From Chondrus crispus (taxonomy: Eukaryota; Rhodophyta; Florideophyceae; Gigartinales; Gigartinaceae), in NCBI RefSeq assembly GCF_000350225.1, contig NW_005179336.1, positions 1 through 61,338 of the forward strand: 61,338 nt of DNA, in the 5' to 3' direction. Both the position numbers and the translations under genes were made by a program. The notes beneath the pieces are model-generated. The model made no database searches. It had not been told where the DNA came from and saw nothing but the letters and a program-made list of their open reading frames with translations. Positions 53,852-61,338 of the stretch are shown one piece after another (within the stretch, counting starts at the first letter, position 1; each line of letters starts with the position of its first letter).

Positions 53852-54947
53852 TCCCTCTTCGCCATCCAGTAGCGAGGGCAGGGGCGCGCGCGAACTCATA
53901 TTCTCCTTGAGGCCTCTCGCCATCGGTGGCGAGGGCCTAGCGCACAACGAACGCTCTTATCTATCACGTCCCTCGCCATTCGGGGCGAGGGCGCGCGGCG
54001 CAGCGAACGTCTGTCTTCACGTCCCGCCCCTTCATCGTCCGGGGCGGAGCACAGCGCATTGTCTTCGTCTCGCGCGTCCCTCGCCGTTCGGGGCGAGGGC
54101 GCGCGCGACAGTCGTCCTTCTTGGGGCCTCTCGCCGTCGGCGGCGAGGGCACGGCGCGAGACGACGCACAGCGACGTTCCTTATGTTTGCCGGCCCTCGC
54201 CGCCGATGGCGAGGGCACGGCGCGAGACGACGCACAGCGACGTTCCTTATGTTTGCCGGCCCTCGCCGCCGGTGGCGAGGGCACGGCGCGAGACGACGCA
54301 CAGCGACGTTCCTTATGTTTGCCGGCCCTCGCCGCCGGTGGCGAGGGCACGGCGCCAGACGACGCACAGCGGCGTTCCTTATGTTTGCCGGCCCTCACCG
54401 CCGATGGCGAGGGCGCGGCGCGCGAGGGCGTGGACGCGTGGACGTACTTATTCTTCTTCGCGCGTGCCCTCCCCGCCATCAGGGCGAGAGGGCGAACGCG
54501 TGGACGTACGTTTTCTTCTTCGCGCGACGTCCGCCATCGGTGGCGGGGGCGCTGCGCGTGCGCCGTTCGTCCTTTTCGTCGCTCGCGCTTCTCGCCATCG
54601 GGGCGAGGCGCGAGCGCGAACGGCATTCTTCTTCTCGCCCGCGCGCCCCTCGCCATCGGGGCGACGGGGCGGACGCGTCGGCGTACGTCTTCTTCTTTGC
54701 TCGCGTCTCTCGCCGTCTGTGACGGGAGCGCGAGCCCTCGGCCAATTTCTTTACCCGGCGCCATTCGTTATCGGTTGCGAGGGCGCGTGCGGCGGTCGTC
54801 CTTGTTGAGGCCTCTCGCCGTCAGCGGCGAGGGCGTGCGCGGCGGGGTATGTCTGAGGCCCCACGCCCCTCGCCAGTCGGGGGCGAGGGCGCAGTGCCGA
54901 ACGGAGGTCTTTACCTGTCGCGCGTCCCTCGCCACTCGGGGCAAGGG
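53852..54947. repeat. Array of about 19 palindromes, CCCTCGCC...GGCGAGGG
   Basis: Hairpin units start at about 53852, 53913, 53970, 54025, 54078, 54127, 54194, 54260, 54326, 54392, 54467, 54531, 54588, 54647, 54707, 54768, 54811, 54867 and 54926. Stems of about 8 bp surround a 5-7-nt loop such as GCCGATG or ATTCGG. The five units from 54127 to 54413 repeat at a strict 66-67 bp with almost identical spacers. The others are spaced 43-75 bp with diverged spacers. Several reading frames cross it but only translate the repeat. Confidence 0.9.
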
Positions 54948-55747
54948 CGCGCGCGTATGGTGTTGCGGTGTCCGTCCGGTATTCGGACCGGGGGCGGACG
55001 TGTGTACCCATGGGGCGGCGTCGTTCACCTTGTTACGGGTCGTCGGTGGAGGTGCTACCGTGCCCATGCGCGCAAGGCACGTGCCAGTGTAATTTCCTCC
55101 CCTTAATTATTTTTTGCTAATTTCGCAGGCTGGGGGAGGCGGTGATTTGGTGACGGCGCAAGCGTGGTTGGCGCGTGTCGTGCATCGCCGAGCGCCGCTC
55201 ACGTGTAACGTTCTCCTCTTTTCGTCATTTTCCGTATCATGAGGCACGCGTCGGTGGCTGTTTCGAGGTGTTTCGAGTCCGTGGGGGTATAACACTGCCC
55301 CTCCGATCGGGTTGCTCTTGCCCGATCCCCCTTTGGCAACTGTCTTGTGGCGCGCTCCACCGAATGCGGCCCTATGCTGCATAACCTCCGTCTGCATGTG
55401 TCGCCCGTCTCCTCGTACACTGCGCACAGCGACCGGACGATGATCCGGTCTTCCGTCGGGTGTACCGGCTCGCCTGCTGGTTGACGGCCCTGGTGAGACC
55501 AGGGCATCCCGCACCTTGCCGGCGGTTCGGCGGGTGTGCTATTTTGCCGTACGTACTGTCTGTCCTCCTCCCTCTTGCCGGCGGCGGCTGTCGGATGGCT
55601 TGACCGCCGGTGCGCCTCGACGTCTTCGCATCCTCGCGAGTTCGCTGGTGCCTCTCGAGACACCTGTCCTTCCGTTCTTAAGGTTTCTGTCATACCGCGA
55701 GGGGCTGCCTTTAACTGCAACGGAGCAGAGCGGTGGAGGGCCCCCTC
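54948..55747. other. Chromovirus region between palindrome array and pol
   Basis: About 800 bp with no supported gene. Frames on both strands are short or extend the pol shadow. It includes TCGAGTGTTTCG-like words near 55270 and ends in the polypurine-like tract beside the pol stop. Confidence 0.5.
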
Positions 55748-55779
55748 CTTAAGCGCGAGCGTCCGCGTTCGCGTCTGAG
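55748..55779 (+). promoter_or_regulatory. Conserved hairpin, copy B
   Basis: A 14-bp stem with the same UCCG loop and the same A/C mismatch as copy A. It overlaps the last codons of pol. Three pairs are G-U on the + strand (A-C on the other strand), and two pairs are fully exchanged relative to copy A. Confidence 0.75.
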
Positions 55780-58700
55780 ACGAGGTCTCTGCCGGTGCGT
55801 CTCCGGAGGCGTTGGGCGTAACGAGACACCAACTCCTCCGGGACGTGAGTCCGCGCGGTCCAGGTGAGCGTGTCGTAATCCGCCCACTTGATGAGGAACT
55901 CCGTAGGTCCGTCCTCCAAGGCTCGATGCCGGAGTAGTCGTTTGACCGCGTACTGCGTGCCCTTGGTGACCTTGTCGGCAAGGTCACTTGGGGTTGTCGT
56001 GCTCGCCCGCGCCGCGCCCGTCGGTGGTGGGGCGTACACGCAGCGGTCTGCGGAGACGCGCTCGGTGACACCATCACGATCGATCGTGATGGTTCGCCGG
56101 TCGTTGGCGAGTACCTGGTATGGCCCAACGGCGGGCGACGCGAGTTTGTTAGACGTCGTTGCCCCATCGGTGGGGTTCAGGTAGACGTAATTACCTGGCT
56201 TGATACGTGCGTTGAGCCGCCTGACGCGCTTATCGAAGTCGCGCTTGTACCGAGCCTGCGTCCGGCGCAGGCTCCCGTACGCCTTCTGGATCGTGTCATC
56301 CAACGTCTTGAGGAACTCAGCGCGCGCGTTGCCCCTATCGGACGGGGGCGCGTCACCGTCGGCTCTACGTAGAGAGAACTCCGGCGGGGGTCGGCTGAGG
56401 ACGAGCTCGAAGGGCGTGGTACTCGTCGTACGATGTACGTGGGAGTTGTACGCGTACGTGAGCGGCCCCACGTACACGTCCCAGTCGTCCTGATGTTCGC
56501 CGACGTAATTGCGTAACATCGAAGCGATGGTCCGGTTGTATCGCTCGACTTGCCCGTTCGTCTGGGGGTGGTACGCCGAAGTGTACAGGTTCGTCACCCC
56601 CAGGACACGGCACGTGCTGTGGAAGAACTTCGCGTTAAACTGCGGTCCGTTATCCGACAGTAGCGAGCGTGGGACGCCGTATTTAAATACCCACGCGTCG
56701 CAGAACGCGACGGCTACCGTGTACGCGGTTACGGTCCGCAGTGCCACAACTTGAGTCATCTTGGTGAAACGGTCCGTAATTACGAGAAGGAACCGTTTCC
56801 CTGCCTTCGTCTTGGGTAGCGGTCCCAAGATGTCGATGGCGAGGCTCTCAAGCGGCTGTGTTGCCGGAAACAACTTCAAGCGGTTGAGGTGTTTCCGCAA
56901 CTTAACACGGTTCATCGCGCATGTTCGGCACCCTCGCACCGTAGCTGCCACATCTGCAGCGAGATGGGGCCAGTAGTACTCGCGACGGAGCGCGAAGTAC
57001 ATACGGTTCTGGCCCGGGTGCCCCGCGATGGTTGGTGTGTGGCAGAGCTGGAGAAGCCGAGCTCGTAGCGTCCGTGGCACCACGACCTGCACGATGTCAG
57101 GGTCGAAGGGGTGTCTCCGTTTGAGCACCCCGTGGTGGTCCTCGAAGAACGCGGAGTCCCTGGACTCTGACTGTCGTGCCAGTACGGTCTGGCAGAAGTC
57201 ATCCACGCGTTGCTCTTCGGCTATCTCCTCTAACGTAAGAGGGGCCGGAAGGTCGTCCTGCGGAGGGGCGACCGTGGAGGCGGGCGCGCCCACTTCGGGT
57301 TGTTCGGCGCGCTCGATGTCGACAGCGTCGAACTCGTCGTTCTCCTCCCAGAACGAGGTGGGTCCTTCAAGAGCGGGGGCCTCGTCGTCGCCCCTCGGCT
57401 CGTCGCGCGTACGGACGCGCGACCCTCTTCGCGATCCGGCTTGGTTCCTTGTTGTCACGAAGACATGGACGGCCTTGTGATCGCAGCTCGCGGTACAGAC
57501 GTGGTCCGCGAGCTCGTCCGACATGTCACGGACGGTCGTACCCGCATCGAAGGTGGGAATGTCGTCATCCACTTCGACGACTGGGCGAGGGTCGTCGGTG
57601 ACCCTTGGCGACACGAGGCGTGAAAGGGCATCGGGCACCTGGTGCACGCGCCCGGGGCGGTACTGTATGGTGAAGTCGTATTCCGCCAACCGCAGTCGCC
57701 ACCGGGTAAGCCTTCCGGAACTTTCGGTGAGGGACATAAGCCATCGGAGGGCATCATGGTCCGTCCGGACGATGAACTTGGTACCTTCGATGTACGGCCG
57801 TAGTGTGCGGACGGCCCACACTACGGCAAAGCATTCGCGCTCCGTAGCGCTGTAGTTGCGCTCACTATCGGACAGTGAGTACGACCAATACCCCACGGGG
57901 CGCCAGTCGTTGGCGCCTTCGTGTTCCTGGAGCAATGTACAGCCCAGTTGGTAGGCACTAGCATCCGTGTCGATCATGTACGGCCGACCGTACCGCGGCA
58001 ATGCTAGGATCGGCGGGGAAATCATCCGCTCCTTCAACGCTTCGAACGCTTGAAGTTGTAGCTCGGTCGGGTCGTCGAAGTTGGGGTCCGCGTCCTTGCG
58101 CGCCATGTCCGTTAATGGGCGCGCAATCTTCGCGAACCCCTTCACGAAGCGGCGGTAGACGTTGCACGCTCCGAGGTACGAGCGCACCTGCGTCAACGTC
58201 CTCGGAAAGGTGAACGTCTTGAAGGCGTCCGCCGCCGCTTCGGCGACGCTCAGCTTACCTGGGGAAATGACGTGCCCCAGGTAGTGCACCTTCGGTTGGA
58301 AGAAGCTACACTTCTTGAGCTTGAGGGAGATTCCGGCGCTCCTCAGCAAGCTCAAGACAGTGTCGAGATGCTTTGCGTGTTCTCCGTGCGTACGGGAGAA
58401 CACGATGACATCATCCAGGTAGACGAGGCATATCTGCCATCGGACGCCAGATAGGATGATGTCGAGGGCACGTTGGAAGGTGGCCGGTGCCCCTTTTAGC
58501 CCGAACGGCATACGCAAGTGGCGAAACGTTCCCATATGCGTAGTGAACGTGGTCTTGTCCCGGTCGTCCGGAGCGACGGGGATCTGCCAATAACCGGAAT
58601 TGCAGTCCAACGTCGTAAAGACGGCTGCATCTCCGAGCGAATCGATGCAGTCGTCCATCCGGGGCAGCGGATACGAATCCGCTGCTGTCTTTGCGTTGAG

Positions 58701-60302
58701 ACGCCGGTAGTCCACGCAGAACCGAAGAGAGCCGTCTTTCTTCTGTACGAGCACCACGGGGGACGCCCACTCGGTGCTCGCAGGTTCGATTACCCCTGCG
58801 TTCAACATTTTGTTGACTTCCTTGGCGACCATCTCACGCATAGCCGGCCCCTTTCGGTAGGGCATTGAACGTATCGGCTTCGTACCCGGTTCGAGGGGAA
58901 TGCGGTGTTCGGTCGCTCGGATCGTTCCGAGCGCCCCGCTCCACAGACTCGAGTGCTTACGGAGCATCTTGAGCACGTGGACCCGGAACTTGTCATCATC
59001 GATGTATGACAAGTCGATTTCTTTTTCCCAATCCTCCGGCGGATTTTCGGGATCCTTTTCAGAGGCGGGTGTGGTGCCCCCTTCCGGCGGCGGACACTTC
59101 GCCGGTCGGCCGTCCGTACCGGCTCCTCTCTTCTCAACGGTTGCCCCCTGGGCGGAGCCTGGTCGACCAGCTCCTGCCGTTCCGACTTGATCGGTCAAGT
59201 CGGTGAGGTGTAGCGCGTGCGCGATCCCCTCGGCGATGCGACGTTCGGGCGTCAAGATCGCGAGGGGGTTGCGCTTCGCGTATCCCACGACGGTGTGCTT
59301 CGGAAGCCGCCTTTCCTGTCGCGAAAAGTTCGCGACGATGACGTCGAAGGTCTGGTTCGGCAGGACCTCGACGACGCCGTTCGTCAGCCTCACTCCATGT
59401 CGGTGTTGGAGTGACGGCTTCGGCTCTATAAACACGAGTCCCCTCCCCGTCGTAGTAACGCGCACACGGGCCTGCGACCTCGCGGGAATGGTAACCCAGC
59501 GGGCGATTCGGATCGCCTGCGGGGCTTCTTCGCGTGCGTCAGCCCGGCTTGTCTGACGTCCGTGCCGCCTGGTTGGGGGAGTCGGCTCCCCCTTCCCGTC
59601 GACGATGGCAACGGAGCCACCTTGGCGGAGCTCCAACCGTTGAGCTTCGATGTCGATACTTCGTACGTGTGTATCGATGAAGGCCGTACCAAGGAGGACC
59701 GGCACGGCGAGCTGGTCCGCCACGACGAACGGAATTCGGAACGTCGTGTTCCTCAACCGCACGGCCAGGCGTACGACGGCCGAGAGCTTAAGCGGGTTGC
59801 TATTCGCGCCTGCCAATCGGGGCAGTGGCGCGTCGCGGATGACGTACCGCGACCAATCGGGAGGAAGGTCCGCCTTCCTCACCAGATTGTACCCTGACCA
59901 CGTATCAACGGCGATCGTGCGGGGCTTGAGGGCATTTCCCTCCGTGGCTATCGAGCCGAGGACGTTGTAAATCTTCGACGTCATAAGGCAAATGGCGCCG
60001 TCGACTACCTTCGGCGTGCCCGGCTCGGTGAGATCGTTCCGCCTGGGCCGCTGGCGCCGGTTCCGACTTCTCTTCCGCGTCCTTCGGCCTTGGTCGCGGG
60101 GCGCCCTTCGGTCGGCCGCGTCCCCGCGACAAGTCGCGTTCGTACGCGGCTTGAATTCTTCTGGCGGCCCCGGGTCCCCCTGGGTCGGGCCGCTGGCGCG
60201 TTCGATGCGCTTCTTGTTAGGCACTTGGCTCACGGTTGCCACAGTGCCTTCCTTCATGTGCGCCGGGCTCACGGTTGCCTCAGCGTCTTCGTCCTTTCGC
60301 AC
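55749..60302 (-). CDS. Chromovirus pol polyprotein
   Basis: About 1517 residues are open. The frame is also open upstream of the GTG at 60302 and lies in a different phase from gag, so the true N terminus may come from frameshifting. The first ATG is 60257. The protease has an unusual active site, VDTWSGYN, in place of the normal D-T/S-G-A. The reverse transcriptase has KKDGSLRFCVDYRRLN and the catalytic VYLDDV (YLDD at 58410-58421). RNase H follows (DTDASAYQLG, ATERECFAVVWA, RTDHDALRWL). The integrase has an HHCC zinc domain (GHPGQNR, CRTC) and acids in IDILGPLP, LSDNGPQF and GQVERYNR. The C terminus is a chromodomain (YAVKRLLRHR, FLIKWADYDTLTW). All core motifs are present, so it may be active. 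Confidence 0.92.
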   Translation of the reverse strand: MRKDEDAEATVSPAHMKEGTVATVSQVPNKKRIERASGPTQGDPGPPEEFKPRTNATCRGDAADRRAPRDQGRRTRKRSRNRRQRPRRNDLTEPGTPKVVDGAICLMTSKIYNVLGSIATEGNALKPRTIAVDTWSGYNLVRKADLPPDWSRYVIRDAPLPRLAGANSNPLKLSAVVRLAVRLRNTTFRIPFVVADQLAVPVLLGTAFIDTHVRSIDIEAQRLELRQGGSVAIVDGKGEPTPPTRRHGRQTSRADAREEAPQAIRIARWVTIPARSQARVRVTTTGRGLVFIEPKPSLQHRHGVRLTNGVVEVLPNQTFDVIVANFSRQERRLPKHTVVGYAKRNPLAILTPERRIAEGIAHALHLTDLTDQVGTAGAGRPGSAQGATVEKRGAGTDGRPAKCPPPEGGTTPASEKDPENPPEDWEKEIDLSYIDDDKFRVHVLKMLRKHSSLWSGALGTIRATEHRIPLEPGTKPIRSMPYRKGPAMREMVAKEVNKMLNAGVIEPASTEWASPVVLVQKKDGSLRFCVDYRRLNAKTAADSYPLPRMDDCIDSLGDAAVFTTLDCNSGYWQIPVAPDDRDKTTFTTHMGTFRHLRMPFGLKGAPATFQRALDIILSGVRWQICLVYLDDVIVFSRTHGEHAKHLDTVLSLLRSAGISLKLKKCSFFQPKVHYLGHVISPGKLSVAEAAADAFKTFTFPRTLTQVRSYLGACNVYRRFVKGFAKIARPLTDMARKDADPNFDDPTELQLQAFEALKERMISPPILALPRYGRPYMIDTDASAYQLGCTLLQEHEGANDWRPVGYWSYSLSDSERNYSATERECFAVVWAVRTLRPYIEGTKFIVRTDHDALRWLMSLTESSGRLTRWRLRLAEYDFTIQYRPGRVHQVPDALSRLVSPRVTDDPRPVVEVDDDIPTFDAGTTVRDMSDELADHVCTASCDHKAVHVFVTTRNQAGSRRGSRVRTRDEPRGDDEAPALEGPTSFWEENDEFDAVDIERAEQPEVGAPASTVAPPQDDLPAPLTLEEIAEEQRVDDFCQTVLARQSESRDSAFFEDHHGVLKRRHPFDPDIVQVVVPRTLRARLLQLCHTPTIAGHPGQNRMYFALRREYYWPHLAADVAATVRGCRTCAMNRVKLRKHLNRLKLFPATQPLESLAIDILGPLPKTKAGKRFLLVITDRFTKMTQVVALRTVTAYTVAVAFCDAWVFKYGVPRSLLSDNGPQFNAKFFHSTCRVLGVTNLYTSAYHPQTNGQVERYNRTIASMLRNYVGEHQDDWDVYVGPLTYAYNSHVHRTTSTTPFELVLSRPPPEFSLRRADGDAPPSDRGNARAEFLKTLDDTIQKAYGSLRRTQARYKRDFDKRVRRLNARIKPGNYVYLNPTDGATTSNKLASPAVGPYQVLANDRRTITIDRDGVTERVSADRCVYAPPPTGAARASTTTPSDLADKVTKGTQYAVKRLLRHRALEDGPTEFLIKWADYDTLTWTARTHVPEELVSRYAQRLRRRTGRDLVSDANADARA

Positions 60303-60448
60303 CGAGCTTACGGGTGTCTCGGTGCGCTTGTGCGGGGTTGAGGGGAATAATATCGGTAAACATTCCCCTCCCCCGCCGGGGACAAATAGGGGCGGGTCAA
60401 GGTTGGTTTGACAAGACGGTTCACGCGACCGCGCGAACGTAACCGTCT

Positions 60449-61338
60449 TTACCGGTTTTTCGAACTACCCGAGCTGTCAGTGCTATTCGCTTGGCTATCC
60501 TTAGCTAGCGCGTCGACGGGCCCCTGGCCGCGCGGATGGGGACGGTTTCCCCACCCCGACTGGGCATCTTCTACGAAGTAATCGGATACTTCGTGGCCTT
60601 GGATTGCAACGTCCGGCCGTTGCAATATTCGAGGGGCGGAGAGAACGGGCTCCCCTCCGCCTCCTTCCGTGGGCTGGGGGTGCGTCTCACCAGCCCAGTC
60701 TTGGAGGTACATGATGGCGTTCTGTATCCCTTGGGGCAACGGGGGTCGGCCCCGGTCGCCTCGCCCATCTCGACGAAGATATCGCGTATCCATCCGACGA
60801 GGGTCACGTCGATCCCTTTGATCGGTCCCCGGGTATCGGTACCCGCCTTCACGAGGGGCAAAACGGACGCCCCCACCCGATCGGCTCGGGTCACCTCGAC
60901 GCGGGCCTCGGTCTGCCCGCGTAGACTGCTGGATGAGATTGCGCATTCCGGGGCGCGTCTCCATCTGATAGCGGTAGTTCCTGTACGCCGTGAACTGACG
61001 TTGTTCAGGAGACAGGAACGGGCACGCGTACATGGCGTGGCCGTACGTCCGGCACAGCCAACAAATGTACGCGCTGCCATCGGTCGACGCGAAAGTCGCC
61101 GCGTGGCGTGCCTCCTCATCGGTGAGTCGAGGCACGTTAGGCAGCCCGCGTTCTCCTTCTCGACGGGAGATATCCAGCTCGGCCATGTTGTGGTTCGGAC
61201 CACCCATGGCCCTCGGCGTATGTGCGAACGCCGTTGCGAAGCTTCCGGTCGAACCGGTGGAAGCTGGCGTAGGGGGTCGGCCCCCTGCCCGTTCGAAGCC
61301 TTGCGTGATGAGGACAGGGTCGGCCTGCCACTCATCTT
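60449..61338 (-). CDS. Chromovirus gag, C-terminal part (N terminus outside window)
   Basis: The frame is open to the right edge, so the ATG at 61207 is internal. A zinc knuckle CWLCRTYGHAMYAC (CX2CX4HX4C) is followed by a long Arg/Gly-rich segment and a short acidic tail. The capsid domain must lie beyond the window. The stop is 147 bp before the first pol start used here. The pol frame differs by one phase and appears open across part of this gap, so a translational frameshift or a spliced message could link them. Confidence 0.8.
   Translation of the reverse strand, partial: DEWQADPVLITQGFERAGGRPPTPASTGSTGSFATAFAHTPRAMGGPNHNMAELDISRREGERGLPNVPRLTDEEARHAATFASTDGSAYICWLCRTYGHAMYACPFLSPEQRQFTAYRNYRYQMETRPGMRNLIQQSTRADRGPRRGDPSRSGGGVRFAPREGGYRYPGTDQRDRRDPRRMDTRYLRRDGRGDRGRPPLPQGIQNAIMYLQDWAGETHPQPTEGGGGEPVLSAPRILQRPDVAIQGHEVSDYFVEDAQSGWGNRPHPRGQGPVDALAKDSQANSTDSSGSSKNR

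Larger units (their letters stand above)
50572..61338 (-). mobile_element. Ty3/gypsy chromovirus with antisense module, 5' end outside window
   Basis: In - strand order the element has gag (partial, CCHC knuckle), pol (protease, RT, RNase H, integrase, chromodomain), a 4.6-kb module, a polypurine tract and a 3' LTR. The module contains a palindrome array and a reading frame on the + strand. At least 10.8 kb are in the window and the 5' LTR is not. Integrase after RT and a C-terminal chromodomain define the chromovirus branch. The long pol frame is open, so the element is fairly young. Confidence 0.85.

Noticed and set aside
53852..54947. CRISPR-like array (palindromic repeats with about 40-bp spacers)
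   Set aside because: The setting is a nuclear retroelement. Spacers are diverged copies of one unit, several almost identical, and no cas genes exist. It is a tandem repeat with a conserved stem.
53778..55092. Frames of 250-320 codons across the palindrome array
   Set aside because: They translate the tandem repeat in several phases at once and show only repeat-derived peptide.

Overview
The window is nuclear DNA of a eukaryote, most likely a red alga and probably a florideophyte of the Chondrus type. This is an inference from gene content. The host genes are long and have no interrupting introns. A full-length glucan water dikinase has no visible plastid transit peptide, as expected for starch made in the cytosol of red algae. 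The ATP synthase alpha subunit carries a mitochondrial presequence. More than half of the window is transposable elements, one inside another.

Layout. 1-2294: 3' part of an SF1 (UPF1/SEN1-type) helicase gene. 2536-7685: a MULE-type transposase gene (4278-7175) flanked on both sides by the same palindromic satellite. 8089-8450: tandem and dispersed repeats. 8876-26137: the host gene block, all on the + strand: armadillo-repeat protein, mitochondrial ATP synthase alpha, secreted YcnI-like putative copper-binding protein, tubulin-folding cofactor E, a YwrD-like gamma-glutamyltransferase and glucan water dikinase. 26923-47918: a Ty1/copia retrotransposon with two 317-bp LTRs and a 5-bp target duplication (GTGTG). 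Its integrase gene is split by a 15,084-bp CACTA DNA transposon (29392-44475). 48120-49196: a cysteine-rich CXC-type protein. 50572-61338: a Ty3/gypsy chromovirus on the - strand, cut off by the window end. Between its pol gene and its 3' LTR lie an antisense reading frame and an array of about 19 palindromes.

How the parts relate. The host genes are housekeeping or metabolic and show no operon-like link. The transposons form a layered history. The copia element inserted first; its LTRs now differ at 8 of 317 sites. The CACTA element then jumped into its integrase codons. Removing the CACTA element and one copy of a 2-bp CT duplication restores the integrase frame exactly. The CACTA element carries a broken TNP2-like transposase and four other gene units of unknown function in alternating orientation. 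It also contains eleven exact copies of the 8-bp palindrome GCGGCCGC.

The most novel material is (a) this multigene CACTA element with its GCGGCCGC sites, and (b) the 4.6-kb module of the chromovirus. That module is bounded by two diverged hairpin-plus-polypurine-tract copies. The paired bases of the two hairpins have changed in compensating ways, and the wobble pairs fit only a + strand RNA, which is opposite to pol.
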